A DNA stretch of 64,000 bases from the NCBI RefSeq assembly GCF_030323265.1, contig NZ_CP104992.1, forward strand, positions 1 to 64,000, read 5' to 3'. The notes beneath the pieces are model-generated. The model worked only from the letters and a program-made list of their open reading frames with translations. It made no database searches and had not been told where the DNA came from. This stretch comes from Terrirhizobium terrae (lineage in GTDB: Bacteria > Pseudomonadota > Alphaproteobacteria > Rhizobiales > Rhizobiaceae). Numbering within the stretch: the first letter of the stretch is position 1; every line of letters starts with the position of its first letter. Positions 18,908-28,145 of this stretch are shown one piece after another. The position numbers and the translations under genes are program-made.

Positions 18908-19297
18908 ATGTCAGGCGAAACCATCACCCTTTATGAAGCGATCGGCGGAGACGCGACGATCCGCGCGCTGGTGAAACGCTTCTATCACCTGATGGACACT
19001 CTGCCGGAAGCGGCGCGGTGCCGCGCCATCCACCCTGCAGGTCTCGAGGGCAGCGAAGACAAGCTCTACGACTACCTGACCGGCTATCTCGGCGGGCCGC
19101 CCGTCTATGTCGAGAAATACGGTCACCCGCGTCTGCGCTCCCGCCATTTCGGCGCCGAGATCGGCCCGCAAGAGCGCGATGAATGGTTCCTTTGCTTCCG
19201 CCGCGCCATGGAAGAGACGATCGAGAACCCGAAGCTGCGCGACATCATCTGGCCACCGATCGAACGCCTCGGCTTCCACATGCAGAACAAGGAATAG
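18908..19297 (+). CDS. Group II truncated haemoglobin
   Basis: The 129-residue protein has the two-over-two globin layout: N-terminal TLYEAIGGDATIRALVKRFY, the YLGGPPVYVEKYGHPRLRSRHF segment carrying the proximal histidine region, and a C-terminal helix with WPPIERLGFHM. The GGPP/Y/W pattern is characteristic of group II truncated globins. It binds haem and probably O2 or NO in the cytoplasm; roles in NO or peroxide detoxification are known for related proteins. It lies 4 bases before a DUF423 gene. Confidence 0.9.
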   Translation: MSGETITLYEAIGGDATIRALVKRFYHLMDTLPEAARCRAIHPAGLEGSEDKLYDYLTGYLGGPPVYVEKYGHPRLRSRHFGAEIGPQERDEWFLCFRRAMEETIENPKLRDIIWPPIERLGFHMQNKE

Positions 19298-19301
19298 TCT
19301 C

Positions 19302-19673
19302 TTGGAAAGACTCGCCAAATTGCGGCCGTTGATTCTGTTTGTAAGCGGCCTGATGGGGCTTGCCGGCGTGGTACTGGCCGCCGCCGCCAGCCATGGCGGT
19401 GACGCTCACCTTCTAGGCTCGGCTTCGACCATGTGCCTCGCTCACGCACCGGTCCTGCTGGCGCTCTTTATTGCGCATGGAAGCTTTCGAACGGCAACGC
19501 TTGCGGGCCTCGTGCTCGGCCTCGGCACGATCATCTTTGCCGGAGACCTCGTATCACGGCATTTTCTCGGAGACCGTCTGTTTCCCTTCGCGGCCCCCAC
19601 CGGCGGCATGCTGATGATGCTGGGCTGGCTCTGTGTCGCGGCCGGCGCGTTCTTCCGGCATCGCCAAAACTGA
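19302..19673 (+). CDS. DUF423 small membrane protein
   Basis: The 123-residue protein starts at TTG 19302, with AAGGA upstream overlapping the globin stop; the longer frame upstream lies inside the globin gene and is not real. Four hydrophobic helices are visible, with family features ASHGG, FAGDL and APTGGMLMMLGWL. DUF423 (YgdD-like) proteins are inner-membrane proteins without an established function. The non-ATG start and tight spacing suggest coupling to the globin. Confidence 0.8.
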   Translation: MERLAKLRPLILFVSGLMGLAGVVLAAAASHGGDAHLLGSASTMCLAHAPVLLALFIAHGSFRTATLAGLVLGLGTIIFAGDLVSRHFLGDRLFPFAAPTGGMLMMLGWLCVAAGAFFRHRQN

Positions 19674-19791
19674 TTGAGAAATCGCTCGCCGCCGGCACCT
19701 TCTCACCGCCTCGACCTATTCCCTACGCTCGGCAGCGCGCGTCCCCTCGCACCGCCAGCGCGAAGAAGGTCCGGGTAAGGAGTGGAATGCA

Positions 19792-20016
19792 TTATCGCCG
19801 GAATGGCAGAACCCTGCCCGCTTCGGAGCGGGGAACGGTTGTCGCGCTGACCGTCGCATTGGCGGGAAATTTCACGACATTGCTGCTTCGATCGTCACCC
19901 CGGCCGCGATCGGCCAGGATCTCGTAGAGCTCGGGGACAAGCCCTCCACCATCCCGCTCGGCCAGCTTGTGCAGGCCGATCAGCAGGCTGGCGTCAGGAC
20001 GCTCTTCTTTCATCAC
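19792..20016 (-). CDS. Small protein overlapping the DUF2325 gene
   Basis: This 74-residue frame begins inside the end of the DUF2325 gene (23-base overlap). The sequence starts MMKEERPDASLLIGLHKLAE, has an acidic helical middle and a basic C-terminus (GRVLPFRR). There is no recognised domain. The overlap and amino-acid composition make it a plausible second cistron, but nothing beyond position supports it. Confidence 0.45.
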   Translation of the reverse strand: MMKEERPDASLLIGLHKLAERDGGGLVPELYEILADRGRGDDRSSNVVKFPANATVSATTVPRSEAGRVLPFRR

Positions 20017-20407
20017 TACGATCCTTCATCGTCTGAAGCGCACGTTCCAGGCTCGATTTCGAGCCGTTGCGCAGCGGGACGAAGGCAACGCCGAACTTCT
20101 TGCAGCCGGTCTTCACCCTCAGACACGCATCGTGGCTAATACAGTCGATGGGGCAGAAGACGCAGTCGACGGAAGGCAGGACGGTATCGATGCGGGAAAC
20201 CGCCTCACGAAGACCGCCATCGTGATGGATCAGCTCGGCGCCGTGACGGGTTGCAATGGCGCGAAGATGGGCAACCTGGCAGTCGCGGCCACCGACATAA
20301 AGGAAACTGCGGACGTCGATCGCCTCGCGATCATTCCGTGCCTGCTGAGCGGCAGCCTGTTCGCCGCCCGCGTTGCCACCGTTCTTCCGCTTGTTCTTCT
20401 TCGCCAT
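19994..20407 (-). CDS. DUF2325 domain protein
   Basis: The 137-residue protein has a Lys/Asn-rich N-terminus (MAKKNKRKNGG), probably disordered, then a DUF2325 core: FLYVGGRDCQVAHLRAIATRHGAELIHHDGG followed by PSVDCVFCPIDCISHDACLRVK. The clustered Cys residues may bind metal or serve redox roles. The function of this domain is unknown. Confidence 0.75.
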   Translation of the reverse strand: MAKKNKRKNGGNAGGEQAAAQQARNDREAIDVRSFLYVGGRDCQVAHLRAIATRHGAELIHHDGGLREAVSRIDTVLPSVDCVFCPIDCISHDACLRVKTGCKKFGVAFVPLRNGSKSSLERALQTMKDRSDERRAS

Positions 20408-20583
20408 GCCGCTCCTCGCCAGACCGATTCATTTCGCTGGAACCTGTTATGAGCGGCACCTTAGATAAGTTGACTGTTCGAGTAAAGATTAAACTCGACT
20501 CTTTTTATCAAGAAAGATTGGAGGGCTGCGAACGGCCGGGAAATCGCGCTTTGCGCCACACGAGGCCCGGCATTACTTCCGGA

Positions 20584-20916
20584 TCAACGCGTCGCCTCGA
20601 TGGAAATCAGCCGAATCCCGACCAGATTGTCGCGATCATCGGCGATGATCTCGCCATAGCCGATCACCTGTCCATTGACCTGAAGCTGGACCGGATCGCC
20701 GAAACGGGCGTCCAGCCTGAACTGTGCCCCCTCGCCTGCTGCCATCAGCTGGGCGACCGACACTTTCGTCTTGCCGATCACAGCTTGGATTTCCACGGGG
20801 ATGTCGCTAACCCGCCGACGCGACGTATCCGGTCGCAGAGCTTCATTCACGGCCTCCTCGGCCGGAAATTCGGGCAGGTTGAGGACCGGCTTATCGATGG
20901 CCGTGGGATCGCTCAT
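20584..20916 (-). CDS. FliN-like protein (SpoA domain), outside a flagellar cluster
   Basis: The 110-residue protein has an N-terminal flexible region of about 40 residues, then a SpoA/surface-presentation domain beginning IPVEIQAVIGKTKVSVAQLMAAGEG and ending ADDRDNLVGIRLISI. This matches FliN/YscQ C-ring proteins. No other flagellar or secretion genes are nearby, so it may be an extra copy or a switch protein located away from the main cluster. It lies alone between the DUF2325 gene and the PilZ-like gene. Confidence 0.75.
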   Translation of the reverse strand: MSDPTAIDKPVLNLPEFPAEEAVNEALRPDTSRRRVSDIPVEIQAVIGKTKVSVAQLMAAGEGAQFRLDARFGDPVQLQVNGQVIGYGEIIADDRDNLVGIRLISIEATR

Positions 20917-21077
20917 GATGTTTACCTTTGAAATGCATTTGAATCAGTCAGCATCGCAAAAATAAACCAACGGCCACCGGGCTTCGCCCGCGACCAAACC
21001 CGACACTTAACGGATCGTAAACATCCACAGACGGGACGGTTCGGCAGCATCAAGGTGACACACTGTCACGAAAATAA

Positions 21078-21527
21078 TCAGCCGCGGCGGTGAATCTGCG
21101 TCATCCGGGCCTGGATGACGGGAGGGCACAGGCCCCGCATCCGTTTCAGCGTCGCGAGCGGCAGACCGATCTTGGCCAGCGTCTCGATGAAGAACGTGTC
21201 TTCAGGCTGCGAAAAGGACACGACCATCTCCGCCTTGAGCATATTCAGCTTGGCGCAGGTGAAGAAGATCTCGTTCTCGCCGAGGCAGAGATAGAAGTGG
21301 TCTGGCAGGAAGTCGATGGCGCTCGACTGGATGGTCGCGCCGTTCTCGTGCAGGCCGACGATGCGCACCTGGATGCTTGCAAATGATTTCACTCCAGCCG
21401 CCGTCGGATAGACGGCGCGCGCGACCAGATTGGCCTTGCGAAGGCGGATCTGCGGGTTGTCATTGGCCCCGTGGGATTGGGCTCCATAGAATTGAGCCAG
21501 ATAGTGGCGGGATTTCCGGTTCTGCAA
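21078..21527 (-). CDS. PilZ-like small protein
   Basis: The 149-residue protein has a basic N-terminus and a beta-rich centre (VRIVGLHENGATIQSSAIDFLPDHFYLCL) that resembles PilZ folds, in which a basic N-terminal element and a D/NxSxxG-like loop bind cyclic di-GMP. The canonical RxxxR and DxSxxG are not cleanly visible, so ligand binding is uncertain. Its closeness to the FliN-like gene makes a motility link plausible but unproven. Confidence 0.45.
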   Translation of the reverse strand: MQNRKSRHYLAQFYGAQSHGANDNPQIRLRKANLVARAVYPTAAGVKSFASIQVRIVGLHENGATIQSSAIDFLPDHFYLCLGENEIFFTCAKLNMLKAEMVVSFSQPEDTFFIETLAKIGLPLATLKRMRGLCPPVIQARMTQIHRRG

Positions 21528-21742
21528 AATGGCCGGCCTGAAAATTGATGGTTAAAACAATATTAACTCCCTAACGCGATCGACGAAGATGTTCAATTAT
21601 CAGATTTGAGGATGCTGTGGAGGAAGCCCTGTCCACGGCCTGCTTCCCCTACATCCGCAATATTTTTACCAATTGATAAAATTTCTGCCCGTGGTACCTT
21701 TCCCTCAATAGTTGTCCATGACCATAGAATGAGGGAACTCGG

Positions 21743-23102
21743 ATGGAACGACTGGGAAGCGGGATAGAGGCCGGGCGCCTCTCGTCCAACGAATACGCAT
21801 CTAATTTTTCCGACCTTCACCCGCGCCTTGGGCACCATGAGGCGCTGGTGGCAAGCGACCGCTGCTACTTCTGTTATGACGCGCCGTGTATGACGGCCTG
21901 TCCCACCGCCATCGATATCCCGATGTTCATCCGGCAGATATCGACTGGCAATCCCTCGGATCGGCAAAGACAATCTTCGACCAGAACATTCTGGGCGGCA
22001 TGTGCGCACGGGTCTGTCCCACCGAAACGCTGTGCGAGGACGCCTGCGTCCGCAACACGGCCGAAGAACGTCCGGTCGAGATCGGCAGGTTGCAGCGTTA
22101 TGCAACCGACATTGCCATGGAGACCGGCCGCCAGTTCTACAGCCGCAAGGCAGCGAGCGGGAAAAAGATCGCCGTGGTCGGCGCAGGGCCCGCAGGACTT
22201 GCGGCAGCGCATCGGCTGGCAGTCAACGGCCACGACGTCACCATTCTCGAAGCGCGGGAAAAATCCGGCGGCCTCAATGAATATGGAATCGCCACCTACA
22301 AGGCGGTCGATGACTTCGCTCAGCGCGAGGTGGACTATGTCACCGCCATCGGCGGCATCACCATCGAACACGGCAAGGCGCTTGGCCCCGACTTTTCCCT
22401 GTCGGACCTGACCGGCCAATATGACGCCGTCTTCCTCGGCATGGGCCTTGTCGGCGTCAACGGCCTCGGCATCGAAGGCGAAAACCTGTCGGGTGTGGAC
22501 GACGCCGTCGATTTCATTGCCGCGCTCAGGCAGGCCACCGACAAGGCATCGCTCCCGATCGGCCGCCGCGTCGTCGTCATCGGCGGCGGCATGACTGCCA
22601 TCGATGCCGCCGTCCAGGCAAAGCTGCTCGGCGCCGAGGAAGTGACGATCTGTTATCGCCGCGGCAAGGAAAACATGAACGCCTCCCCTGGGAACAGGAT
22701 CTTGCCGCCTCGAAGGGCGTCATCATCCGTCATTGGCTGGCACCCAAATCGATCATCGGCAAGGACGATCACGTCGCCGGGATCGAGGTGGAATATACGG
22801 CGATGAAGGACGGACGGCTGACCGGCACCGGCGAAACGGGCATTCTCGCCGCTGACCAGATCTTCAAGGCGATCGGCCAGAGCTTCAAGGCTGCCGGCCT
22901 CGGGGCGCTGCAATTCGACAAGGGCAAGATCGTCGTCGATGGCGAGGGGCACACCTCGATCGACAAGGTCTGGGCCGGCGGCGACTGTATCGGCCGTGGT
23001 GAGGACCTGACGGTTTCGGCCGTCGCGCAGGGGCGTGACGCCGCCGAGAGCATCAACCGCATGCTTGCCGCCGGCGCCCGCCCGGCCGTCGCAGTGGCGT
23101 AA
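21743..23102 (+). CDS. preT: Dihydropyrimidine dehydrogenase subunit PreT (GltD-like), two frameshifts
   Basis: Three frames join into a 453-residue FAD/NAD(P)- and Fe-S-binding subunit. N-terminal cysteines (CYFCYDAPCMTACP and CARVCPTETLCEDAC) form the two cluster sites. A GAGPAG FAD motif and a second GGGMTAID nucleotide motif follow, ending in WAGGDCIGRGEDL. Breaks are at CCC 21953-21955 and CCCC 22685-22688; one base added at each restores a continuous protein. With PreA it reduces uracil or thymine to the dihydro form using NAD(P)H, the first step of reductive pyrimidine catabolism. Confidence 0.88.
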
Positions 23103-23115
23103 GGGGAGAGAAACA

Positions 23116-24429
23116 ATGGCTGATATCCGCAACAATTTCGTCGGCATCAAATCCCCCAATCCCTTCTGGCTCGCCTCCGCGCCACCGACCGACAAGGCCT
23201 ATAATGTCGAGCGCGCCTTCAAGGCCGGCTGGGGCGGCGTCGTCTGGAAAACGCTCGGCGAACAGGGGCCTCCCGTCGTCAACGTCAACGGCCCGCGCTA
23301 CGGCGCGATCTGGGGCACCGACCGCCGTCTGCTGGGCTTGAACAATATCGAGCTGATCACCGACCGCGATCTCTACACCAACCTCATCGAGATGAAGCAG
23401 GTGAAGAAGAATTGGCCGGACCGGGCGATCGTCGCCTCGATCATGGTCCCTTGCGAGGAAAACGCCTGGAAGGCGATCCTCCCGCTGGTCGAGGAAACCG
23501 AGGTCGACGGCATCGAACTCAACTTCGGCTGTCCGCACGGCATGTCGGAACGCGGCATGGGTTCGGCCGTCGGTCAGGTGCCGGAATATATCGAAATGGT
23601 CGTACGCTGGTGCAAGCAGTATACGCGCATGCCGGTCATCACCAAGCTGACGCCCAATATCACCGACATCCGCCACCCTGCCCGCGCGGCAAAACGCGGC
23701 GGTACAGATGCCGTCTCGCTGATCAACACGATCTCCTCGATCGTTTCGGTCGATCTCGACAGTTTTTCGCCCAATCCCTCGATCGGAGGTAAAGGATCGC
23801 ATGGCGGCTATTGCGGCCCGGCGGTGAAGCCGATCGCGCTCAACATGGTGGCCGAGATCGCCCGCGACCCGGAAACCTACGACCTGCCGATCTCCGGCAT
23901 CGGCGGCGTGACCACATGGCGGGATGCCGCCGAGTTCCTGGCGCTCGGCGCCGGCAACGTGCAGGTCTGCACGGCGGCAATGACCTACGGCTTCAAGATC
24001 GTCCAGGAGATGATTTCCGGCCTCTCCGCCTGGATGGACTCGAAGGGCCACCTCACGCTCGACGATATCACCGGCCGCGCGGTGCAGAACGTCACCGACT
24101 GGCAGTATCTCAACCTCAACTACATCGCCAAGGCACATATCGACCAGGACGCCTGCATCAAATGCGGCCGCTGCCACATCGCCTGCGAGGACACGTCCCA
24201 CCAGGCAATCACCGCCTTCGTCGACGGTGTCAGGCATTTCGAGGTGAAGGAGGAAGACTGCGTCGGCTGCAATCTCTGCGTCAACGTCTGTCCGGTCGAG
24301 AACTGCATCACCATGGAAGCGCTGCCCGTCGGCACTCTCGACCAGCGCACCGGACGCCCGGTCGATCCGAACTACGCCAACTGGACGACACACCCGAACA
24401 ACCCGATGGCAAGACAGGCGGCGGAATGA
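23116..24429 (+). CDS. preA: NAD-dependent dihydropyrimidine dehydrogenase subunit PreA
   Basis: The 437-residue protein starts at ATG 23116 with GGGGAG upstream. It has an FMN-binding TIM barrel (IKSPNPFWLASAPPTD, ELNFGCPHGMSERGMG, GIGGVTTWRDA) and a C-terminal pair of 4Fe-4S sites (CIKCGRCHIACED and CVGCNLCVNVCP). The organisation matches PreA. It follows PreT by 13 bases, so the two form the heteromeric enzyme. Dihydropyrimidinase and later pathway genes are not in this window. Confidence 0.95.
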   Translation: MADIRNNFVGIKSPNPFWLASAPPTDKAYNVERAFKAGWGGVVWKTLGEQGPPVVNVNGPRYGAIWGTDRRLLGLNNIELITDRDLYTNLIEMKQVKKNWPDRAIVASIMVPCEENAWKAILPLVEETEVDGIELNFGCPHGMSERGMGSAVGQVPEYIEMVVRWCKQYTRMPVITKLTPNITDIRHPARAAKRGGTDAVSLINTISSIVSVDLDSFSPNPSIGGKGSHGGYCGPAVKPIALNMVAEIARDPETYDLPISGIGGVTTWRDAAEFLALGAGNVQVCTAAMTYGFKIVQEMISGLSAWMDSKGHLTLDDITGRAVQNVTDWQYLNLNYIAKAHIDQDACIKCGRCHIACEDTSHQAITAFVDGVRHFEVKEEDCVGCNLCVNVCPVENCITMEALPVGTLDQRTGRPVDPNYANWTTHPNNPMARQAAE

Positions 24430-24447
24430 TTTCTTCACCGGCACGCC

Positions 24448-24478
24448 GTATCCCGTAAAGCCACGCTTTACGGGATAC
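24448..24478 (+). terminator. Perfect hairpin after preA
   Basis: GTATCCCGTAAAG/CTTTACGGGATAC form a perfect 13-bp stem with a 5-base loop, followed by an AT-rich, T-containing stretch. It lies 19 bases past the preA stop and just before the higB gene, so it separates the two units. Confidence 0.8.
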
Positions 24479-24500
24479 ATATCTGTGTTTATATATCCTC

Positions 24501-24791
24501 ATGCGGATACGGAACATCATCCACAAGGGATTGCGCCGTTTCGTCGTTGACGACGATGCCTCCGGCCTTCAACCCGCCGTAGTGCCAAAGCTTCGGCGCA
24601 TGATTTCCTTCCTGCAGGACATGCAGGAAGAGGCTGAGCTGCGAACAGTGCCGAGCTGGAAGGCGCATCAACTGACCGGCGACAGGAAAGGCACTTGGAG
24701 CCTCTTCGTCACCAAGAACTGGCGCCTGACATTTCGGATCGAGGCGAACGAGATCGAGATCATCGATCTCAACTACGAGGATTATCACTAG
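24501..24791 (+). CDS. higB: HigB/RelE-family toxin
   Basis: The 96-residue protein is basic, with the RelE/ParE-like fold signature: N-terminal NIIHKGLRRFVVDDD, central KLRRMISFLQDM, then SWKAHQLTGDRKGTWSLFVTKNWRLTFRI and the acidic end DLNYEDYH. This is the plasmid-maintenance killer (HigB) type, a ribosome-dependent mRNA interferase. It precedes its antitoxin by 8 bases, the toxin-first order typical of HigBA. Confidence 0.88.
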   Translation: MRIRNIIHKGLRRFVVDDDASGLQPAVVPKLRRMISFLQDMQEEAELRTVPSWKAHQLTGDRKGTWSLFVTKNWRLTFRIEANEIEIIDLNYEDYH

Positions 24792-24799
24792 GAGCAGCC

Positions 24800-25114
24800 A
24801 TGACGGACAAACTCGGCATTCGGATGAAAAGCCCGGCGCATCCTGGGGACTTCCTGAAACACGATGTGCTGGAAGAACTAGGGCTTTCCGTGACATACGC
24901 TGCAAGAGTGCTTGGCGTCACACGGCCGGCGCTTTCATCTCTTCTCAATGGACGTTCGTCGCTGTCGCCTGAAATGGCGCTGCGCTTCGAGAAAGCTTTT
25001 GGCCTTTCCATGGACACGCTGATGCGTATGCAGAACAGCTTCGACATCGCCGAGGCGCGCAAGCGCGACACGGATATCCATGTCGCGCCCTATCGGCCGT
25101 CAGCATCGGGCTAA
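24800..25114 (+). CDS. higA: HigA-family antitoxin
   Basis: The 104-residue protein starts at ATG 24800 with GGAG upstream. The sequence MKSPAHPGDFLKHDVLEELGLSVTYAARVLGVTRPALSSLLNGRSSLSPEMALRF split into short parts shows a HigA N-terminus (HPGDFL) and an XRE helix-turn-helix (VTYAARVLGV, RPALSSLLNG). It should neutralise HigB and repress the shared promoter. It converges on the truncated ftrA gene, 8 bases away. Confidence 0.9.
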   Translation: MTDKLGIRMKSPAHPGDFLKHDVLEELGLSVTYAARVLGVTRPALSSLLNGRSSLSPEMALRFEKAFGLSMDTLMRMQNSFDIAEARKRDTDIHVAPYRPSASG

Positions 25115-25122
25115 GGCATAGA

Positions 25123-26059
25123 CTACGCCCCGAACGATTTCCGGTAGGCACTCGGGCTCGTCCCGAGCCGCTTGCGGAAATGGTGGCGCATCGTGGCGAG
25201 CGTGCCGAAACCCGCTGCCGTCGCGATATCGTCCAGCGAGACAGTGAGCTGCTTCTCCAGCAGGTCGCGGGCGTGCCGCAGCCTTTCCTTCAGAAGCCAT
25301 TCGCCGACGCTGTCGCCGGTTGCCGCCTCGAAACGGCGCTGAAAAGTGCGCATGCTCATGCCGGCACGGGCGGCCAGCATGCGGATGGGCTGCTCCTCAG
25401 ACAGGCGTTCGCGCATCCATTCGATCAGTGGGCCGAGCCTCAACCCTTCCCTTTCCTCCGGCACCGGTGCAGCAATGAACTGCGCCTGCCCGCCCTCCCG
25501 ATGCGGCGGCACGACAAGGCGACGGGCGACGCTGTTGGCAGCCTCGGCGCCGAAATCGCCGCGCACCACATGCAGGCAGAGATCGATCCCTGCGGCGCTT
25601 CCTGCGGCCGTCAGTGTGTTTCCTTCGTCCATGTAGAGAACGGCGGCATCGAAGGCCGTCTCCGGATAGCGCTCGGCGAGCGCATCGACATAACGCCAAT
25701 GCGTCGTAGCCCTGCGACCGCCGAGAAGCCCTGCAGCGGCGAGCACCGCGACGCCCGAGCAGAGCGACACGACCCTCGCGCCACGCCCGTGGGCGGCCCG
25801 CAACGCCTCGAGCAGCGGGGCGGGAACCGGCGCACCAATGCCGCGCCAGCCAGGCACGATGATGAGGTCGGCATCCGCCAGCACCTCCAGCCCATCGTCG
25901 ACGGACACGGTCAGCCCGCCCGCGGCCCTGAGCGGCCCGGGCTCGACGCCCGCGACGGAGAACCGGTACCAGCCCTCCCCCATTTCCGGACGGGGCAGAC
26001 CGAAGACCTCGTAGGCAATGCCGAATTCGAAGGTGCAGAGCCCGTCATAGGCGAGTGTC
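25123..26059 (-). pseudogene. ftrA: FtrA/GlxA-type AraC regulator, C-terminal part cut off by the transposon
   Basis: The open part encodes a DJ-1/PfpI-like domain (LIIVPGWRG, VVSLCSGVAVLAAAGLL, TAAGSAAGIDLCLH) and a C-terminal AraC double helix-turn-helix (RMLAARAGMSMRTFQRRF, TVSLDDIATAAGFGTLATMRHHF). The same frame continues upstream of the first ATG as LAYDGLCTFEFGIAYEVFGL, the conserved N-terminal region of this family, until it meets the element end at 26060. The missing first 17 codons are at 59986-60034. An internal ATG (25983) could give a shorter product, but the family start is lost. Confidence 0.9.
26055..26059. repeat. Target site duplication, left copy (GTGTC)
   Basis: GTGTC directly abuts the element's left terminus TGTCGGGGCCGG and is repeated at 59986-59990 after the right terminus. 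Removing the element and one copy restores the ftrA reading frame as V-V-T-L-A-Y-D-G-L. A 5-bp duplication is the size made by Tn7-type transposition. Confidence 0.9.
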
Positions 26060-26155
26060 TGTCGGGGCCGGCCTAATTCGATTCTACCAAGCTACTGATT
26101 TAATTCTATCGCGTCGGAAAATACGATTCTAACGTACCGGGTAGATTCGATTCCA
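26060..26155. repeat. Left transposon end with spaced ATTCTA repeats
   Basis: ATTCTA occurs at 26081, 26103 and 26126, and ATTCCA at 26150, so the units are 22-24 bases apart. Three of the four are preceded by CG. The first unit has the same distance from the terminus (base 22) as at the right end. These are the expected TnsB-binding sites. The tniQ stop codon lies 37 bases inside this array. Confidence 0.8.
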
Positions 26156-26191
26156 GGTTAATCAGACTCGGGACAGGCCCAAGAGACAAGC

Positions 26192-28145
26192 TTATGCCGA
26201 AAAGGTTTTCCACATCTTGGCGGAGCCAAAAACCACAATGCGACCCTTTTTGTGGGCGCCGACGCACGGTATCGTATTCGCCTCTAGGCTGGCAGTGATC
26301 GTCGGAAGTAGCTCTTCGTTATCGCACATGGCCATGCGTGTCCGCAGCTCTGTAGACGACAGATATAGGTCACGATAACTCCATAGGTCGGAGAGCGTGA
26401 GTTGATCTTGAAGAAACTTTCGCTGTCGAACCGATTGGAGCGTGGACTTTGTCAGGCCTAACACCGACATCACCGCGGTTCTATCCGCAGGCAACCGGCC
26501 AAGTGACGTAGATAAACGAGCACGCGATATGACCGCACCGAGTTTGTCGAAATCCGCAACGCGAAAATAGGTAAACGAGTCCGCCTTACCGTGCTTCCAG
26601 ACGGTCAACTCATGGTCGAGAATAGCCGTCAGCACTGTTGGCCAGGGATTGACATCTCTAGGCGCAAGCGCAGCGATCGCAACGTAAAGAGCGATAGCCT
26701 TCCGGGGCGCCCTCACCTTCAAAACGACGTCCTCAAGGCGTTCCTCAAGACGTACGCTGCGGACTTCACCCGCCCTTTCCGACAAACGATCCAGGAGGGG
26801 ATCGACGCCCTCCAGAAGGTTGCTGCTTATCAAGTCGCCAACGAAACATACAGGCAGCCGCACCCGCCTGCACCACTTTCGAAGCCAATTGGAGCTCGAA
26901 AGCATAACAAAGTTTAAGTCGGCTGCGGATGCAGCCGGCGCAATTCGCCTAACGGTTCGAACCGCCGATTCGAGGCCATGTTTTCCGAACCGGATCCTCC
27001 CGTCATGCCAGAAGGCTTCCGCGAGATTTCGTGATTGCTGATGTTCATCAACAGAAACTGCTGCTTCGCTGAGCGTCATCATCACCGTTTCGTCTCGGCC
27101 CGCGAGTGCGACAGTTTTCAATAGTCTCTGCAAATCGGGTTCCAACATCGTCACGACCGATCGCACAGGGTAAGATGGCGGGAAGACACTTTGAGAGGGG
27201 CATCGTTCTAGCTTTTGCGTTTGCCACGCGCGCAGCTTTTCCGAGTAAGCAGCAAACCCCTTAGGCCAGTTGATAAGCGCACGAGCAGCCTCGGCGAGGT
27301 CATGTGCGTGGGGCAATCCCAGACGCGTAGCCAAAGGTGTCCGTCCGCTATCATGGATAAGAAAATTTTTATAAAATGCTAAGCTCGAGATGAGCTCGAA
27401 GAGTTGCCCCGGCCCAAAGCGTCTGAGGTCATCGTGGATTAGGCGGCAGTCAATATCGCTTACGGAAACCTCAGGGTTAACGAGTTCGACAGCAATATCT
27501 AGCGCTTCATTGTCGTCTACATTAATCAGATCGCAACTATAATCTCGGAAATCGGTTATGACACCATCTCTGAGAAAACAGTTAGCGCACTGCTCGACCC
27601 CATAGGTTTTATTGAATGGCAACGCGCCGTCACACGCGGGGCATCTGATGAGCAGTTTCTCTCGAGTGGTCGGATCAAAACTTATCCCTTGGACGGACCA
27701 AATCGCCTTTTGATAGTTGCTTCTCCTGAGGGATCGAGGTGAGACTCTGCGTTGATGTTCAAAGAAATTCTTTCTGCGAACATCCCTTCCGAAGAAGTTT
27801 ACTCTCGTCCCGGCGCTATCGACCTGCTCATGCAACAGGGACGACACAGACGTACCTGAGGGGAGACCGAGCACGTCTGCTATTAGTTGGCAATCAAGCT
27901 CCCTTCCCGCCAGAGCATATGGTGTGGGTTTGATATGTCCATTCATCCCAAGCAATTGAGAAACGAAGTAGGGACTTTGGTGGCCATTTTCCGACGTGGC
28001 GCGAAACAGCAAATCGGCAGAATCCCTCCCCAGGCATTATCTCTACGGGGAACGCGAGACGGCGCCCGATCAATGATGCCAGCCTGGTCACATGAGAGAC
28101 GTCGTCGTGATAGTAGGCCCCTTTCTCTGTGGGATCGAAAGCCAT
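26192..28145 (-). CDS. tniQ: TniQ/TnsD-family target-site selection protein, frameshifted
   Basis: Joined frames give about 650 residues. The N-terminus reads TRLASLIGRRLAFPVEIMPGE, followed after the break by DSADLLFRATSENGH, the conserved TniQ start. A zinc-finger pair follows (CPACDG and CANC, about residues 175-205), then a long C-terminal region as in TnsD-like members. The break near 28024-28026 is resolved by removing one G. The start overlaps the tnsC stop (TAATG). In Tn7-like elements this protein recognises the target DNA and recruits TnsC, so it is the best candidate for directing insertion into ftrA. Confidence 0.88.
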
